From: Shimia sp. R9_2
GTDB taxonomy: Bacteria; Pseudomonadota; Alphaproteobacteria; Rhodobacterales; Rhodobacteraceae
Reading direction: 5' to 3'
Length of the DNA stretch: 64,000 nucleotides
Assembly (NCBI RefSeq): GCF_017743735.1
Contig: NZ_JAGHRO010000001.1
Coordinates: 868,001-932,000, forward strand
The position numbers were made by a program, and so were the translations under genes. Below the pieces are notes generated by a model. That model was not told the DNA's origin. It saw nothing but the letters and a program-made list of their open reading frames with translations, and searched no databases. This document shows positions 48,194-58,191 of this stretch, in pieces. Numbering within the stretch: the stretch's first letter is position 1; every line of letters begins with the position of its first letter.

Positions 48194-50554
48194 TTGGATA
48201 CGAGCACGCGCATTTTCCGCACCATTGCTGGCGAGATTGCCGCCAAACCCGATCAGGTTGGGGCGGCTGTGAAGCTTTTGGATGAGGGCGCGACAGTGCC
48301 GTTTGTGGCGCGCTACCGCAAAGAGGTGACAGGTGGGCTGGATGACAGCCAGCTGCGGACCTTGGCGGATCGGCTGGCTTATCTGCGGGAGCTGGAAGCG
48401 CGGCGCGAGACCGTGGCGGCCTCGATCACCGAGCAGGGCAAGATGACCGATGCGCTGGCCAAGGCCATTGTGGGGGCTGAGACCAAAGCTGCGCTGGAAG
48501 ACATTTACCTGCCTTACAAACCCAAGCGCCGCACCAAGGCGATGATTGCGCGCGAAAACGGGTTGGCCCCGCTGGCAGAGGCGATTTTGGCGGATCGCAA
48601 TGCGGATCCGGAGGCACTGGCGGCGGGCTATGTCACCGAAAACGTGGCCGACGTGAAAGCAGCGCTGGATGGCGCGCGCGATATTGTTGCGGAAGGGCTG
48701 ACAGAGAACGCCACGCTTTTGGGCGAGCTGCGCAGCTTCTTGCAAAAAGAGGCGATTGTGGCGGCCAAGGTGATTTCTGGCCAGGAACAGGCGGGCGCGA
48801 AGTTTTCGGATTACTTTGAGCACTCAGAGCCGTGGTCCAAAGTGCCAAGCCACCGCGCGTTGGCGATGATGCGCGCCTCCAAGGAAGGCGTGATCTCGCT
48901 AGACATTGGCCCCGATCCGGAGGGCGGCAAGGAGCGCGCAGAGGCGATGGTGGCGAGCTATCTCGACACCCGCAGCGAGGCGCCCGGTGATCTGTGGCTG
49001 CGCAAAGTGGCGGGCTGGACCTGGCGGGTGAAGCTGAGCCTGACGATGACCGTGGATCTGATGGGCGAGCTGCGTGCGCGGGCGCAGGAAGAGGCCATTG
49101 CCGTGTTTGCGCGCAACTTGAAAGACCTCCTGCTGGCAGCTCCTGCGGGGGCGAAGGCGACACTGGGTCTGGACCCGGGTATTCGTACGGGCTGTAAAGT
49201 GGCGGTGGTGGATGCCACCGGCAAGCTGCTGGATACGGCCACGATTTATCCTTTCCAACCAAAGAATGATGTGCGCGGCGCTGAGGAGACCTTGCTGGCG
49301 CTGATTGCCAAGCATGGCGTGGAGCTGGTTGCGATTGGCAATGGCACCGCGAGCCGGGAGAGCGAGAAGCTGGTGGGCGAGGTGCTGAAGCATTTGCCCA
49401 AAGGTGTGAAAGCGCCGACCAAAGTGGTGGTGAGCGAGGCCGGGGCCTCTGTTTACTCCGCAAGCGAGCTGGCGGCGCGGGAGTTCCCGGGGCTGGATGT
49501 GTCTTTGCGCGGCGCGGTGTCGATTGCGCGGCGTTTGCAGGATCCGCTTGCGGAATTGGTGAAGATTGAGCCGAAGTCCATCGGGGTTGGCCAGTATCAG
49601 CACGATGTGGATCAGCACCGTTTGGGCAAGTCGCTGGAAGCCGTTGTAGAAGACGCGGTGAACGCGGTGGGTGTGGACCTGAATATGGCCTCCGCACCGC
49701 TCTTGGCGCATGTGTCCGGTCTTGGGCCGGGGCTGGCGGAAGCGATTGTGGCGCATCGCGATGAAAACGGCGCCTTTGGCTCGCGCAAAGAGCTTCTGAA
49801 AGTGGCGCGCTTGGGGCCGGTGGCCTTTGAGCAATGCGCGGGGTTCTTGCGGATCACCGAAGGGGATGAGCCGCTTGATGCCAGCGCAGTGCACCCGGAA
49901 GCCTATGATGTGGCGCGTAAAATTGTCTCTGCCTGTGGGCGGGATGTGCGCAGCCTTATGGGCGATGGCGCGGCGCTGAAACGCCTGCGGGCGGAGGAGT
50001 TTGTCTCCGAGAAGTTTGGTCTGCCAACGGTGCGCGACATTCTGAGCGAGCTGGAAAAGCCGGGGCGTGACCCGCGCCCGACGTTCAAGACCGCGACCTT
50101 TGCCGATGGGGTGGAAGAGATTTCAGACCTCAAGCCTGGCATGGCGCTGGAAGGTACGGTGACCAATGTGGCGGCCTTTGGGGCGTTCGTGGATGTGGGC
50201 GTGCATCAGGATGGTCTGGTGCATGTGAGCCAGCTGGCGGATCGCTTTGTGAAAGACCCGCATGAGGTGGTGAAAGCCGGGGATGTGGTGAAGGTCACGG
50301 TGACGGAAGTGGATGTGCCGCGCAAACGCATCGGCCTGTCCATGCGCAAGGATGGCGGAGCTTCGGCCAAAGAAGACCGCAATGCACGCGCTGGGTTTGG
50401 CGGCAAAGGGCGCGGTGGGCCTGCTGGCGGACCGCGTGGGAAAGGACCGCGCGGTGCCGGCGGCGGAGGCAACTACAGTGCCAAGCCCAAGCAGCAGGAC
50501 AGCGGCAATGGCGCATTGGGCGCTGCGCTGATGGATGCGATGCGGAAGAAGTGA
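48194..50554 (+). CDS. tex: Tex-family RNA-binding transcription accessory protein
   Basis: 786 residues. Order: N-terminal helical domain ([20 protein letters not shown]), YqgF-like RNase H fold ([20 protein letters not shown]), helix-hairpin-helix ([20 protein letters not shown]), S1 domain ([20 protein letters not shown]) and a Gly/Arg-rich C-terminus. Binds nucleic acid and affects transcription and translation. TTG 48194 has AGGAG at 7 nt and fits family starts; ATG 48173 would add seven residues. Confidence 0.95.
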   Translation: MDTSTRIFRTIAGEIAAKPDQVGAAVKLLDEGATVPFVARYRKEVTGGLDDSQLRTLADRLAYLRELEARRETVAASITEQGKMTDALAKAIVGAETKAALEDIYLPYKPKRRTKAMIARENGLAPLAEAILADRNADPEALAAGYVTENVADVKAALDGARDIVAEGLTENATLLGELRSFLQKEAIVAAKVISGQEQAGAKFSDYFEHSEPWSKVPSHRALAMMRASKEGVISLDIGPDPEGGKERAEAMVASYLDTRSEAPGDLWLRKVAGWTWRVKLSLTMTVDLMGELRARAQEEAIAVFARNLKDLLLAAPAGAKATLGLDPGIRTGCKVAVVDATGKLLDTATIYPFQPKNDVRGAEETLLALIAKHGVELVAIGNGTASRESEKLVGEVLKHLPKGVKAPTKVVVSEAGASVYSASELAAREFPGLDVSLRGAVSIARRLQDPLAELVKIEPKSIGVGQYQHDVDQHRLGKSLEAVVEDAVNAVGVDLNMASAPLLAHVSGLGPGLAEAIVAHRDENGAFGSRKELLKVARLGPVAFEQCAGFLRITEGDEPLDASAVHPEAYDVARKIVSACGRDVRSLMGDGAALKRLRAEEFVSEKFGLPTVRDILSELEKPGRDPRPTFKTATFADGVEEISDLKPGMALEGTVTNVAAFGAFVDVGVHQDGLVHVSQLADRFVKDPHEVVKAGDVVKVTVTEVDVPRKRIGLSMRKDGGASAKEDRNARAGFGGKGRGGPAGGPRGKGPRGAGGGGNYSAKPKQQDSGNGALGAALMDAMRKK

Positions 50555-50620
50555 TGAGGGGAGGGCGGCGCCTGCCGGGGGGCAGGCAGGCGCAGACCTC
50601 CCTGCGGTCGGTCGGAAGGA

Positions 50621-51058
50621 TTAGCCGAGCAACGTTCCCATGCGGCGCACGGCCAGAGCGTAGCCTTCCACGCCAAAGCCTGCGATCACACCTTCTGCGC
50701 GGGCCGACACATAGGAGTGGTGCCGGAAGGCTTCGCGTTTGTGGATGTTGGAGATATGCACCTCCAGCACCGGCCCCTCAAAAGTGTTAAGCGCATCGAG
50801 AATGGCCACGGACGTGTGGCTGTAGGCGGCGGGGTTGATGATGATCCCGGCCGCTTGCGCGCGGGCCTCGTGGATCCAGTCGACCAGCTCGCCTTCGTGA
50901 TTGGATTGCAGCAGCTTCACCGACAAGCCAAGCGCGGTCCCGACCGCGGCGCAGGAGGTTTCAACATCGGCCAGCGTGTCGTGGCCGTAAATCTCCGGCT
51001 CGCGTTTGCCCAGAAGGTTCAGGTTGGGGCCGTTGAGGATGTAGATTGTGCTGCTCAT
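50621..51058 (-). CDS. aroQ: Type II 3-dehydroquinate dehydratase
   Basis: 145 residues. [19 protein letters not shown] carries the active-site Asn, Arg and Tyr, then [32 protein letters not shown] and [19 protein letters not shown]. Converts 3-dehydroquinate to 3-dehydroshikimate in the shikimate pathway, as a dodecamer in the cytosol. Convergent with tex; followed by 66 bp without genes. Confidence 0.96.
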   Translation of the reverse strand: MSSTIYILNGPNLNLLGKREPEIYGHDTLADVETSCAAVGTALGLSVKLLQSNHEGELVDWIHEARAQAAGIIINPAAYSHTSVAILDALNTFEGPVLEVHISNIHKREAFRHHSYVSARAEGVIAGFGVEGYALAVRRMGTLLG

Positions 51059-51275
51059 CTGCGCTCTGCCTTTTGTGGTGCTTCCGACCTAGCCGGAAAC
51101 GGCGGGCCGGGGCAATAGGGCGCAAAAACGCGCAGGAAATCTGTGACATAGGAGAAAAAACCGGTGCGGCACTTCTAACGCCATAAAAGTGCGGGAGAAA
51201 ATTGCCTTTGAACGGGGGCTTTGCTAGCGTCGCCACAGCAACCAAAACGGCAGCGATCGGGGGAGGGTCACAGGC

Positions 51276-52385
51276 GTGTTGGATTTTTCGCACAACCCCT
51301 GGCTTGTGGCGACGTCATTGGCGGTGGCGCTGATGGCGGGGTTCACCGGGTTGTCGCTCACACGCGGGGCCAATGCGCTTCCCGATGCGCGGCGCAAGAT
51401 TGTGGTGGCGCTGGCGGCGGTGGTGCTCGGCGGCGGCATTTGGTCGATGCATTTTGTCGCCATGCTGGGGCTGCAACTGCCGATCCTGTTTTTCTATGAC
51501 GCGCTGATCACCTTGATCTCTGCGCTGGTGGCGATCCTGATGGTCGGGCTGGCGCTGTTGCTGCTGCATTTCAGAGAACGCTCGCCGCAGGTGATCCTTG
51601 GGGCAGGTGTGATTGTCGGCCTTGGCATTGTGGTGATGCATTATGTCGGCATGGCCGGGATGCAGCTGTGCCGACCAGTTTATGGCGTGCTGGATGTGGT
51701 GATCTCCACCGTGGCCTCTGTGGTGCTGTCGATTCTGGCGATCTGGGTCGCCTATGATGCGCGCACACAGCGCAATATTGTGCTGGGCACGGTGTGTTTT
51801 GGCTTTGCCGTGTTTTCCATGCATTTTGTGGCGATCCTGCTCACCGGGTTTCTGCCCAGTGAGGCCGCCGCTGTCGCCGGACCAGCGCTCGACAATCAGG
51901 TGCTGGCCATGGGGGTCACGCTGGCGGTGTTTCTGATTTGCGGGGCTTTCTTGCTGACCGGGATCACCTTCATCGCCCCGCAAGAAGACACCGAGACCGC
52001 ACCATCAGAGCCCGCCGCAGAGCCTGCGCCGACGCCACAGCCTGTGGCGGCCACGGCGGGGGTGCCGTTTGAGCGTGAAGGGCAGACGTTTTTTGCGGAT
52101 CCGACGCAGGTCGCAGCCATTCGGGCGGAGGGGCATTATACGGTGCTCTATCTTGGGGCGGAGAAGCTGTTTTGCCCCTGGTCCATCACGGAGGCGGCCA
52201 ACCGTCTGGAGGCGAGCGGGTTCTTGAGGGCGCACCGCAGCTATCTGATCAACCCGAGCCATGTGAGCAGCTTTGAGCGCAACAAGGACAATGGCACGCT
52301 GTATTTTGAGACGGTGGAGTCGCTCAGCAAGGTGCCGGTGAGCCGCTCCCGCATGGGGCCGCTGCGCGAGGCGCTGGGGTTGTGA
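51276..52385 (+). CDS. MHYT sensor-LytTR DNA-binding membrane regulator (CoxC-like)
   Basis: 369 residues, GTG 51276 with GGGGAGGG upstream. Seven hydrophobic helices in the first 240 residues carry three MHYT-type motifs (SMHFVAML, VMHYVGMAG, SMHFVAILL), thought to bind metal and sense O2, CO or NO. A Pro/Ala linker joins to a LytTR DNA-binding domain (FLRAHRSYLINPSHVSSFER, VPVSRSR). This MHYT-LytTR layout is that of CoxC and CoxH in carboxydotrophs. Structural cox genes start 9.6 kb downstream, so it could be the CO-responsive regulator. It stands alone here. Confidence 0.85.
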   Translation: MLDFSHNPWLVATSLAVALMAGFTGLSLTRGANALPDARRKIVVALAAVVLGGGIWSMHFVAMLGLQLPILFFYDALITLISALVAILMVGLALLLLHFRERSPQVILGAGVIVGLGIVVMHYVGMAGMQLCRPVYGVLDVVISTVASVVLSILAIWVAYDARTQRNIVLGTVCFGFAVFSMHFVAILLTGFLPSEAAAVAGPALDNQVLAMGVTLAVFLICGAFLLTGITFIAPQEDTETAPSEPAAEPAPTPQPVAATAGVPFEREGQTFFADPTQVAAIRAEGHYTVLYLGAEKLFCPWSITEAANRLEASGFLRAHRSYLINPSHVSSFERNKDNGTLYFETVESLSKVPVSRSRMGPLREALGL

Positions 52386-52614
52386 AAGGGGGCAGAGCTT
52401 TCCAGTTAAGCCCTCGCTTAATGGGGGAAATTCAAAAAGCTCGATTTTCGGTATGCCCCGTTAGTTTTAAAGATCTCCCAAGTTTGCACATATTTGGCTC
52501 GCCCTGAACATTCCGACCTTCCAGTGGCTTGAAATGCTAAGAGCAAAGTGCTTGATACGGGATCGAATTGTCACTGCATTTCAGTGATCATTTCTACACT
52601 TCATAGGAGCAATC

Positions 52615-53595
52615 ATGAGTTCAAAAAAATCTCTAGCAGCGCGAGCTATCGGCCGAGTTCGCGGGGCGTTTGGCGTTATAACAGGAACACATGTTGCATC
52701 GCCATCTGAAGTTGAGCTCGATTCAGCAAAAGAAACTCTGGCTGAGATCAATGTCGGAGAAATTTTGGCGCGCGTTCCTGCAGGATTTCGTGGAGCAGAG
52801 TTCACTCCTGTGGACTATGTTTGGTGGAATTTCCTCTGTCGTTCTAGGACAATTGATATGTTTCCGACGGAGTTAGCCGCATCAAAAGCTGCGGTAAAAC
52901 GCATTAACGATTTCTATAGTTCTAATGTTGAGCGCTTTGGTATCACTAGAGGCAATTTTTTTGGTGGAAGCATCAAAGATGATGAAGCGGTGACGCTGCA
53001 TCGTCTGATCATAGAGCAAAAACCAAAGAATGTTGTGCAAATTGGCACCTTTATTGGCTATTCTGCCGCTATTATTGCAGACGCTCTTCGGCAAAATGGC
53101 TCTGGAAGGCTGATTTGCATTGATCCTGAAATCCAACACCGCTCAAGTGGGAACCCGGTTGATGTGGCGAAAGAGCTTTTTGCCAATATGGGCCTTTCAG
53201 ATATTGTGTCATTCGAAACAGGTTGGAGTTCAGGCCGGATATCCCATGGATATGACGCCAAGGTTACGAGCGTTGATTTAGAGAAAGCGCGCATGATGAA
53301 TATCCCTGTGGTCGGAAGGGACGTTTTGCAGGCTGTAGAAGAGGGAGTGGATTTTGCGTTTGTGGATGGGGACCACTCAACGGCTTTTACTCTCATGGAT
53401 TTCCATATGATTAGAGAATACCTCAATAAAGGGGGTATTGTGCTTTTTCATGATGCATTCTCTTGGCCGTCAGTCGCACAGGCGCTTTCGATTATTTGGA
53501 GTGACATACTCTTCTTTACTAAGAGTACGAGCGAGTTTTTTGATCTCGACGTTCGTAAGGGGCGAGATGGCTTGGCGATTATAAGAAAGAAGTAG
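52615..53595 (+). CDS. Class I SAM-dependent methyltransferase (Methyltransf_24-like)
   Basis: 326 residues. SAM motif I NVVQIGTFIGYSAAIIADAL, an acidic motif II (RLICIDPEIQH), motif III neighbourhood FAFVDGDHSTAFTLMDF and FHDAFSWPSV. The first 120 residues match no family I recognise. Its codon use and base composition are AT-richer than neighbours, it has its own 230-bp AT-rich leader, and an insertion-sequence remnant follows, all pointing to transfer. ATG 52615 is preceded by ATAGGAG. Substrate unknown (possibly surface sugar or small molecule). Confidence 0.8.
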   Translation: MSSKKSLAARAIGRVRGAFGVITGTHVASPSEVELDSAKETLAEINVGEILARVPAGFRGAEFTPVDYVWWNFLCRSRTIDMFPTELAASKAAVKRINDFYSSNVERFGITRGNFFGGSIKDDEAVTLHRLIIEQKPKNVVQIGTFIGYSAAIIADALRQNGSGRLICIDPEIQHRSSGNPVDVAKELFANMGLSDIVSFETGWSSGRISHGYDAKVTSVDLEKARMMNIPVVGRDVLQAVEEGVDFAFVDGDHSTAFTLMDFHMIREYLNKGGIVLFHDAFSWPSVAQALSIIWSDILFFTKSTSEFFDLDVRKGRDGLAIIRKK

Positions 53596-53896
53596 TCTCG
53601 TTGCCCACATCCTGGCATTGTTTGCGATGGGTTAGCTTGACTGTTTTTATGTCAGAAACGTGTTTGGCGGGGGTGGTTATTTCTTGTTTCGGCAATGCGT
53701 CTCAGGGGGCTGCTGACTATTGGTTGCACAGGGAAAAGTTTTAGGCGCGGTGAATTCAGTTGCTGCGAAGCGCGACTTTCTTACACATGTGTTGTTGGAC
53801 GCAAGTCGTACAGGAACTGCAAAGTGCAAGCGGCCCCCTTTGAATGCAGCTCGGCCACCCCATCGCCGGTTTCAAGCTTTTTAGACGCGGGCGGTC
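53596..53896. other. Intergenic DNA between methyltransferase and IS element
   Basis: About 300 bases with no convincing gene. The minus-strand frame 53781-54008 reads out of the transposase 3' end and has no identity of its own. Confidence 0.4.
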
Positions 53897-54872
53897 CGAC
53901 CTGCCCCGATGCGCCCTCACTCGCAACGAGAGTCTGCGGGTCTGTTTTAATATTCGGCGACTTTGGTATGGGCAAGCGCGTCGGGCACGGAACCCTCAAT
54001 TTGCTCAAGCGTCAGAAACGCTTTTGTGGGCGTTTGATTGCCGAACGATGAGTGCGGTCTGACGTTGTTGTAGTGGTATCGCCAGAGCGCCAGCTTTCGG
54101 CGGGCATCTTCCAAGCTCTCTAACATCTCTTCGTTCAATGGCTCGTCGCGGATACAGCCGTTGAAGCTCTCGAAGAAGGTATTCTGCTGCGGCTTGCCTA
54201 GATCAATGTAGTGCCAATCGACGTTGTTGTCTTTCGCGCATTTCAGGATCGCCCGACTGGTGAACTCTATTCCATTATCGCTGACAATGCTGGCGTGCTT
54301 GCCATTTATGCAAACCAGCGAATCCAGTTCTCGCGCCAAACGGGCGCTGGAGATCGATGTGTCTGCGATCAGCCCCAGATTTTCACGAGAATAATCAGCA
54401 TTCACTGCCATAATACGGAACCGGCGCGATGCACTGAACGTCTCTGACTGAAGGTCTAGCGACCAACGTGCACCGGGCCATAGGACCTCTGGCATCGGTG
54501 TTCGTGATCCTCGGGCGCGCTACCTACCTCGTCGGCGTCTGACACCCAGTTTCTCTTCGGTGTAGAGGCGATACAAATTCATCTGGTTCATAATGCACCC
54601 TTCGTGCTCAATTATCACGCCGATCCGGCGATAATCAAATCTGCGTCGCTTGGCAGCGATCCCCTTCATCTCCTTGCGGATCTCCGGATTGTCAGGCGGA
54701 CGGTCGCGCCTGACGGTCTTGGGGTCGACACCGACAAGACGGCATGCGCAGCGCTGCGAGATGTCATGATCCCGCATTGCCAACAATGCTCCTCGCGTCG
54801 CTTGACCGGCGTCGTCAGCTCTTTCCCAGCAACCCCTACACTACAACGCGGGAGATTTTTGGGGGCAGGCCA
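53897..54872 (-). mobile_element. Decayed IS3-family (IS407-like) insertion sequence
   Basis: About 976 bp. The left terminal sequence on the minus strand (TGGCCTGCCCCC, at 54872-54861) and the right end (CGACCTGCCCC on plus, 53897-53907) are the family's inverted-repeat type. Only orfB-derived coding sequence lies between them; orfA is missing, so it is shorter than the usual 1.2 kb. No target-site duplication was found (GTC versus TAC flanks). Confidence 0.75.
53947..54827 (-). pseudogene. IS3-family transposase OrfB, disrupted
   Basis: The reading frame of OrfB is visible as N-terminal helices (SQRCACRLVGVDPKTVRR, FDYRRIGVIIEHEG, YRLYTEEKLGVRRRRGR) followed in the same frame by the DDE integrase core ([35 protein letters not shown]). 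An in-frame TAG at 54520-54522 separates the two, and about two extra bases near 54790 shift the frame after PVKRRE. Both changes make it inactive. The C-terminal end ([10 protein letters not shown]) may itself be a mutated stop of the family's usual extension. Confidence 0.82.
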
Positions 54873-55016
54873 TACCCTTCACTAAGCATTGCAGCTCTTT
54901 ACAACCGACAATCACTCACCTGTAGATCTTTAGAGCAACTACTTTTATTGAACTAGCTAAGCGTTTGGAAATTAGTTCACATCTCATCGAGCAGTCCCCC
55001 CGCTCCAACGCAGTAA

Positions 55017-55043
55017 ACCGGCCCCATAGGTCACGGAGCCGGT
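55017..55043 (-). terminator. Hairpin terminator of the F420 operon
   Basis: On the minus strand ACCGGCTCC and GGGGCCGGT form a 9-bp stem (one G-U) with a 9-nt loop, followed by TTTAC, 17 bp after the stop of the oxidoreductase gene. The stretch 54873-55016 has nothing else recognisable. Confidence 0.7.
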
Positions 55044-55059
55044 TATGTCTGGGGCAGAT

Positions 55060-56091
55060 TTATTCCGCTGCGATGGCCTCGTCGGCCTGCGCTTGGAAGG
55101 CCGGAATGATGTGGTTGCCGTAGTCGGAGATGATTTTCTCCTCCTCGCCATTGTCCAGATAGATGTTGAACTGTGTCACACCGGCCTCTTTGAGCGCGTT
55201 GAGCTTGCTGATGTGCTCGTCGATCTCGCCCAGAACGCTGAAGCTGTCGACGATGTCATCGGTGATGAAGTCGAGGTAGGGGTTATCGCTCTGGCCGTGT
55301 TTGGAATAGTCATAGCCTTTACGGTCTTTGATGTATTCGGTCAGGGCTTTGGGGATGTCTTCGCGCTCGGTGCCGTATTTCTCAACGATGTCAGCGACGT
55401 GGTTGCCGACCATGGCGGGGAACCATTTGGTGGCTTCGCGGCCTTTGGCGCGGTCGCCTGTGTAGGCTGGCGCGGCGGCCATGACGCCGAAGTTGGACAT
55501 GTCGCGGCCTTCGGCTTCGCCTGCGGCAATGGCCTGATCGGTTAGCCATTTGATGATTGCAGGTTCGGCAATCTGCAGGATCAGACCATCACCGACGCGG
55601 CCTGCCGAGGACAGGGCCTTGGGGCCATAGGCGGCGACCCAGACGGGGAGTTCATAGCCGGTGGCCCATGGGAACTGGATCGGGTTTGGCGCGTCGCCAT
55701 ATTGTGCCTCATCGCCGCGCACGAGGGCTTTCACAACATGGGTAAACTCCTCAAGGCGGGCGAGGGGGGCAGGTTTTTTGCCCATCACGCGCACGGCGCT
55801 ATCGCCGCGGCCAAGACCAAGTTCAAAGCGGTTGCCGGATTGCTTGGCAAGGGAGCCAAAGAGCGAGGCGGCGTGGGACCAGTCGCGGGTGTTCGGGTTG
55901 GTGACGCAAGGCCCGAATTTCATCTTGGTGGTGTGCTCCATGCACATCGCCATGGCCACATAGCTTTCGCGCCACAGGATGTGGCTGTCATAGAACCAGC
56001 AGTAGGTGAAGCCTGCGTTTTCGGCTTGGCGCACAAGTGCCTTGGCGCGCTCCGGCTCAACGAAGCCTTTAAAACAAATACCAAATTCCAT
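55060..56091 (-). CDS. LLM-class F420-dependent oxidoreductase (TIGR03842-type)
   Basis: 343 residues of the luciferase-like TIM-barrel family: MEFGICFKGFVEPERAKALV, CWFYDSHILWRESYVAMAM, NRFELGLGRGDSAVRVMGKK, VAAYGPKALSSAGRVGDGLI. These use reduced F420 (or FMN) for hydride transfer. It is the last gene of the F420 operon, 44 bp after npdG, implying a dedicated F420H2-using reaction. The substrate is unknown. Confidence 0.9.
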   Translation of the reverse strand: MEFGICFKGFVEPERAKALVRQAENAGFTYCWFYDSHILWRESYVAMAMCMEHTTKMKFGPCVTNPNTRDWSHAASLFGSLAKQSGNRFELGLGRGDSAVRVMGKKPAPLARLEEFTHVVKALVRGDEAQYGDAPNPIQFPWATGYELPVWVAAYGPKALSSAGRVGDGLILQIAEPAIIKWLTDQAIAAGEAEGRDMSNFGVMAAAPAYTGDRAKGREATKWFPAMVGNHVADIVEKYGTEREDIPKALTEYIKDRKGYDYSKHGQSDNPYLDFITDDIVDSFSVLGEIDEHISKLNALKEAGVTQFNIYLDNGEEEKIISDYGNHIIPAFQAQADEAIAAE

Positions 56092-56135
56092 GGGGGTCTC
56101 CTTGTTGGGTGTTGTTGTGTTTGGGGGCGGGTGGA

Positions 56136-56804
56136 TCAGTGATCCGGCGCCCAGACTTTGATGCCGGCGTGGGAAAACGGCACGGCTTTGGAAATATTGG
56201 TGCGGATCAGGATCGGGGTGATCGCCTCGACACAGCGGGCGGCCTGTGCGGGGCCTGCGTTATAGGCGGTGACGCCAAGCTTCTCGCAGAGTTCCATGAC
56301 CTTTTTGCGCGCGGCCAGCTGGTTGCCGCAGACAAGGATGTCGCAGTTGATGTCCCACTCAAGCGTGTTCAGGGTGACCGCAGAGACATTGTGCAACGCG
56401 CCAATCACCGGGATGTCGGCCCCGAGAATGGCCTGCGCGGCCTCGGTTGCGGAGCCTTCGGGCGGCATGTCCACAAGCTTGGGATCGCCCTCTGCCAGCG
56501 GCACCACGATGTCGACGAGGATCTTGCCCGCGAGATGGGGTTTGAGCGCCTCCAGCGTGGCGTTGTGGCCCGCAAACGGCACTGCTAGGATCACCATTTC
56601 GTCGGCGGCCTGTGTGGCGCCTTCGTTGTCGGCACCGGTGATCGGGGCGGCGTCGGCGGCCAGTTTGGCCTGAAGCTCGCTGGCGATCTCGCTGGCGCGG
56701 GCGCCGTCCCGCGAGCCGAGCACCACCGGCACGCCCGCGCGGGCAAAGCGCAGCGCGAGACCTTGGCCCTGTGGGCCGGTGCCGCCGATAATTGCAATTG
56801 TCAT
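56136..56804 (-). CDS. npdG: NADPH-dependent F420 reductase
   Basis: 222 residues. Rossmann motif [20 protein letters not shown] with LGSRDG (2'-phosphate binding suggests NADP), then [20 protein letters not shown] and [15 protein letters not shown], the Fno/NpdG pattern. Shuttles hydride between NADP(H) and F420. Overlaps cofE by 4 bp. Slightly divergent from archaeal Fno but with the full core. Confidence 0.9.
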   Translation of the reverse strand: MTIAIIGGTGPQGQGLALRFARAGVPVVLGSRDGARASEIASELQAKLAADAAPITGADNEGATQAADEMVILAVPFAGHNATLEALKPHLAGKILVDIVVPLAEGDPKLVDMPPEGSATEAAQAILGADIPVIGALHNVSAVTLNTLEWDINCDILVCGNQLAARKKVMELCEKLGVTAYNAGPAQAARCVEAITPILIRTNISKAVPFSHAGIKVWAPDH

Positions 56805-57565
56805 CTGAACATATCCTCTTTCTTTTTGCGGACCAGATCGCTGGCCTGTCCGGTGTTTCCATCCCAGGTGAGGCCCCGGATCACCACGAGGGGTGTCTGT
56901 GAGGCTTTGGAGATTGCGAGGCCCGAGGCGGCGGCCAGTTCATCGCCAAAGGCCGGTTGTGTGACCGCCAGATCACGGCCATGAGCGTCTTTGTTGCCGA
57001 CCTCGGATTTGAGCGCGGGCAGCCCGGCCATGCCGATGGCCACATTGACCTGCCCCAGCCGCCACGGGCGGCCGAAGGTGTCAGAGATCACCACGCCCAG
57101 ACGGGTCTGAAACCGCGCGGTGAGGGCCGCGAGCAGCGCGGCGGCGCTGGCGTCGGGATCGCGGGGCAAGAGGAGCGCCATGTCCTCGCCGCCGATGTTG
57201 GATTGATCGACGCCCGCATTGGCAGAGATGTGGCCGCTGACATGTTCACAGATCAGCGTGCCTTCGCCCGCGTCGGGGTGTTTCCAGCTTTTGACCACGC
57301 GCGCGCTTTCGCGCAGCACCACCTCGACCTTGCGCGGGTCTTTGGAGATACGCTGCGCCAATGCGTTTGCCTCCTCACCCGGGGTGACGGTGGCGAGATC
57401 AACCAGCAGCCCTTCGGCTTTGGACACCACCTTTTGGGCGACAATCAGAATGTCATTGGGCTCCACGCCGATCGGCTCCAGAGCCTCGGCAAGGATGGCG
57501 GCGAGATCGTCGCTGGGGTGGATTTCTGGGATGCCGGGGACAGCGATGATGGAAAGCGCGCTCAT
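56801..57565 (-). CDS. cofE: F420-0:gamma-glutamyl ligase
   Basis: 254 residues. [60 protein letters not shown]: the CofE fold with GTP/metal site. Adds the gamma-linked L-glutamate tail. It lacks the C-terminal flavin domain of actinobacterial FbiB, as in archaea and other proteobacteria. The stop and start codons overlap neighbours by 4 bp. Confidence 0.92.
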   Translation of the reverse strand: MSALSIIAVPGIPEIHPSDDLAAILAEALEPIGVEPNDILIVAQKVVSKAEGLLVDLATVTPGEEANALAQRISKDPRKVEVVLRESARVVKSWKHPDAGEGTLICEHVSGHISANAGVDQSNIGGEDMALLLPRDPDASAAALLAALTARFQTRLGVVISDTFGRPWRLGQVNVAIGMAGLPALKSEVGNKDAHGRDLAVTQPAFGDELAAASGLAISKASQTPLVVIRGLTWDGNTGQASDLVRKKKEDMFR

Positions 57566-58191
57566 AGGGCCTGTTGTCCTGTGGAGGGGCGTTGGCGCAG
57601 CTGTTGGATCTGGGCCAAATCGCGGGTGGTATCGACGTCAAAGCGCAGGGTGCTGCTGCGCAGGATGTGGCAGGCGAGACCCGCGCGAGCAGCGGCTTTG
57701 CGGTGCGCACGAAAGGAACCGGGGCCAAAGCAGAACTCAAATTCGGCCTCGGGATGGAGCATCAGGCAGTTGGTGCCGCCATCGCTGGATTCACAGAGCG
57801 CGGCGGCGGTGGGCGGCAGGGTAAGCCGTGACAGCTGCGCGATGTCGGTGGCAGAGAGCAGGGCGAGATCGCCGGGCAGGATGGCCAGATGCGCAAAGCC
57901 TTGGTCTGCGGCCCAAAGCTTGGCCTGCGTGCAGGCGCTGTTGAGGCCCTGTGCGACCTCTTCCATCAGCACGGCGGCCCCGTGCGCGCGCGCTTTTTCG
58001 GCAATGAGAGGGCTGGCGGTCACCACCACCACCGAGGCGTCACATTGCGCCGCTGCGATCTGATCAAGCGTGCGTAGGAACAGGGAGAGGGCGAACCTCT
58101 GCCGCTCTTGCGGGGGCAGGGCGTCGCTGAGGCGGGTTTTGGCCTGTTTCGGGTCCTTCATCGGAATGGCGATCAGCAGCTTGCTCGTCAT
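57562..58191 (-). CDS. cofC: 2-phospho-L-lactate (or related) guanylyltransferase
   Basis: 209 residues. LLIAIPMKDPKQAKTRLSDA is the nucleotide-binding opening, ILPGDLALLSATDIAQLSRL the metal Asp region, and GGTNCLMLHPEAEFEFCFGP the acyl-phosphate side. Makes the GDP- (or GPP-) activated phospho-acid used by CofD. Known CofC variants use 2-phospholactate, phosphoenolpyruvate or 3-phosphoglycerate; the sequence alone does not decide which. Confidence 0.9.
   Translation of the reverse strand: MTSKLLIAIPMKDPKQAKTRLSDALPPQERQRFALSLFLRTLDQIAAAQCDASVVVVTASPLIAEKARAHGAAVLMEEVAQGLNSACTQAKLWAADQGFAHLAILPGDLALLSATDIAQLSRLTLPPTAAALCESSDGGTNCLMLHPEAEFEFCFGPGSFRAHRKAAARAGLACHILRSSTLRFDVDTTRDLAQIQQLRQRPSTGQQAL

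Noticed and set aside
48051..48823. Minus-strand frames running through the palindromic element into the tex antisense strand
   Set aside because: They follow repeated and antisense sequence; no family and no start signals.
54604..54885. 93-codon plus-strand frame across the IS element
   Set aside because: Opposite strand of the transposase pseudogene; no own identity.
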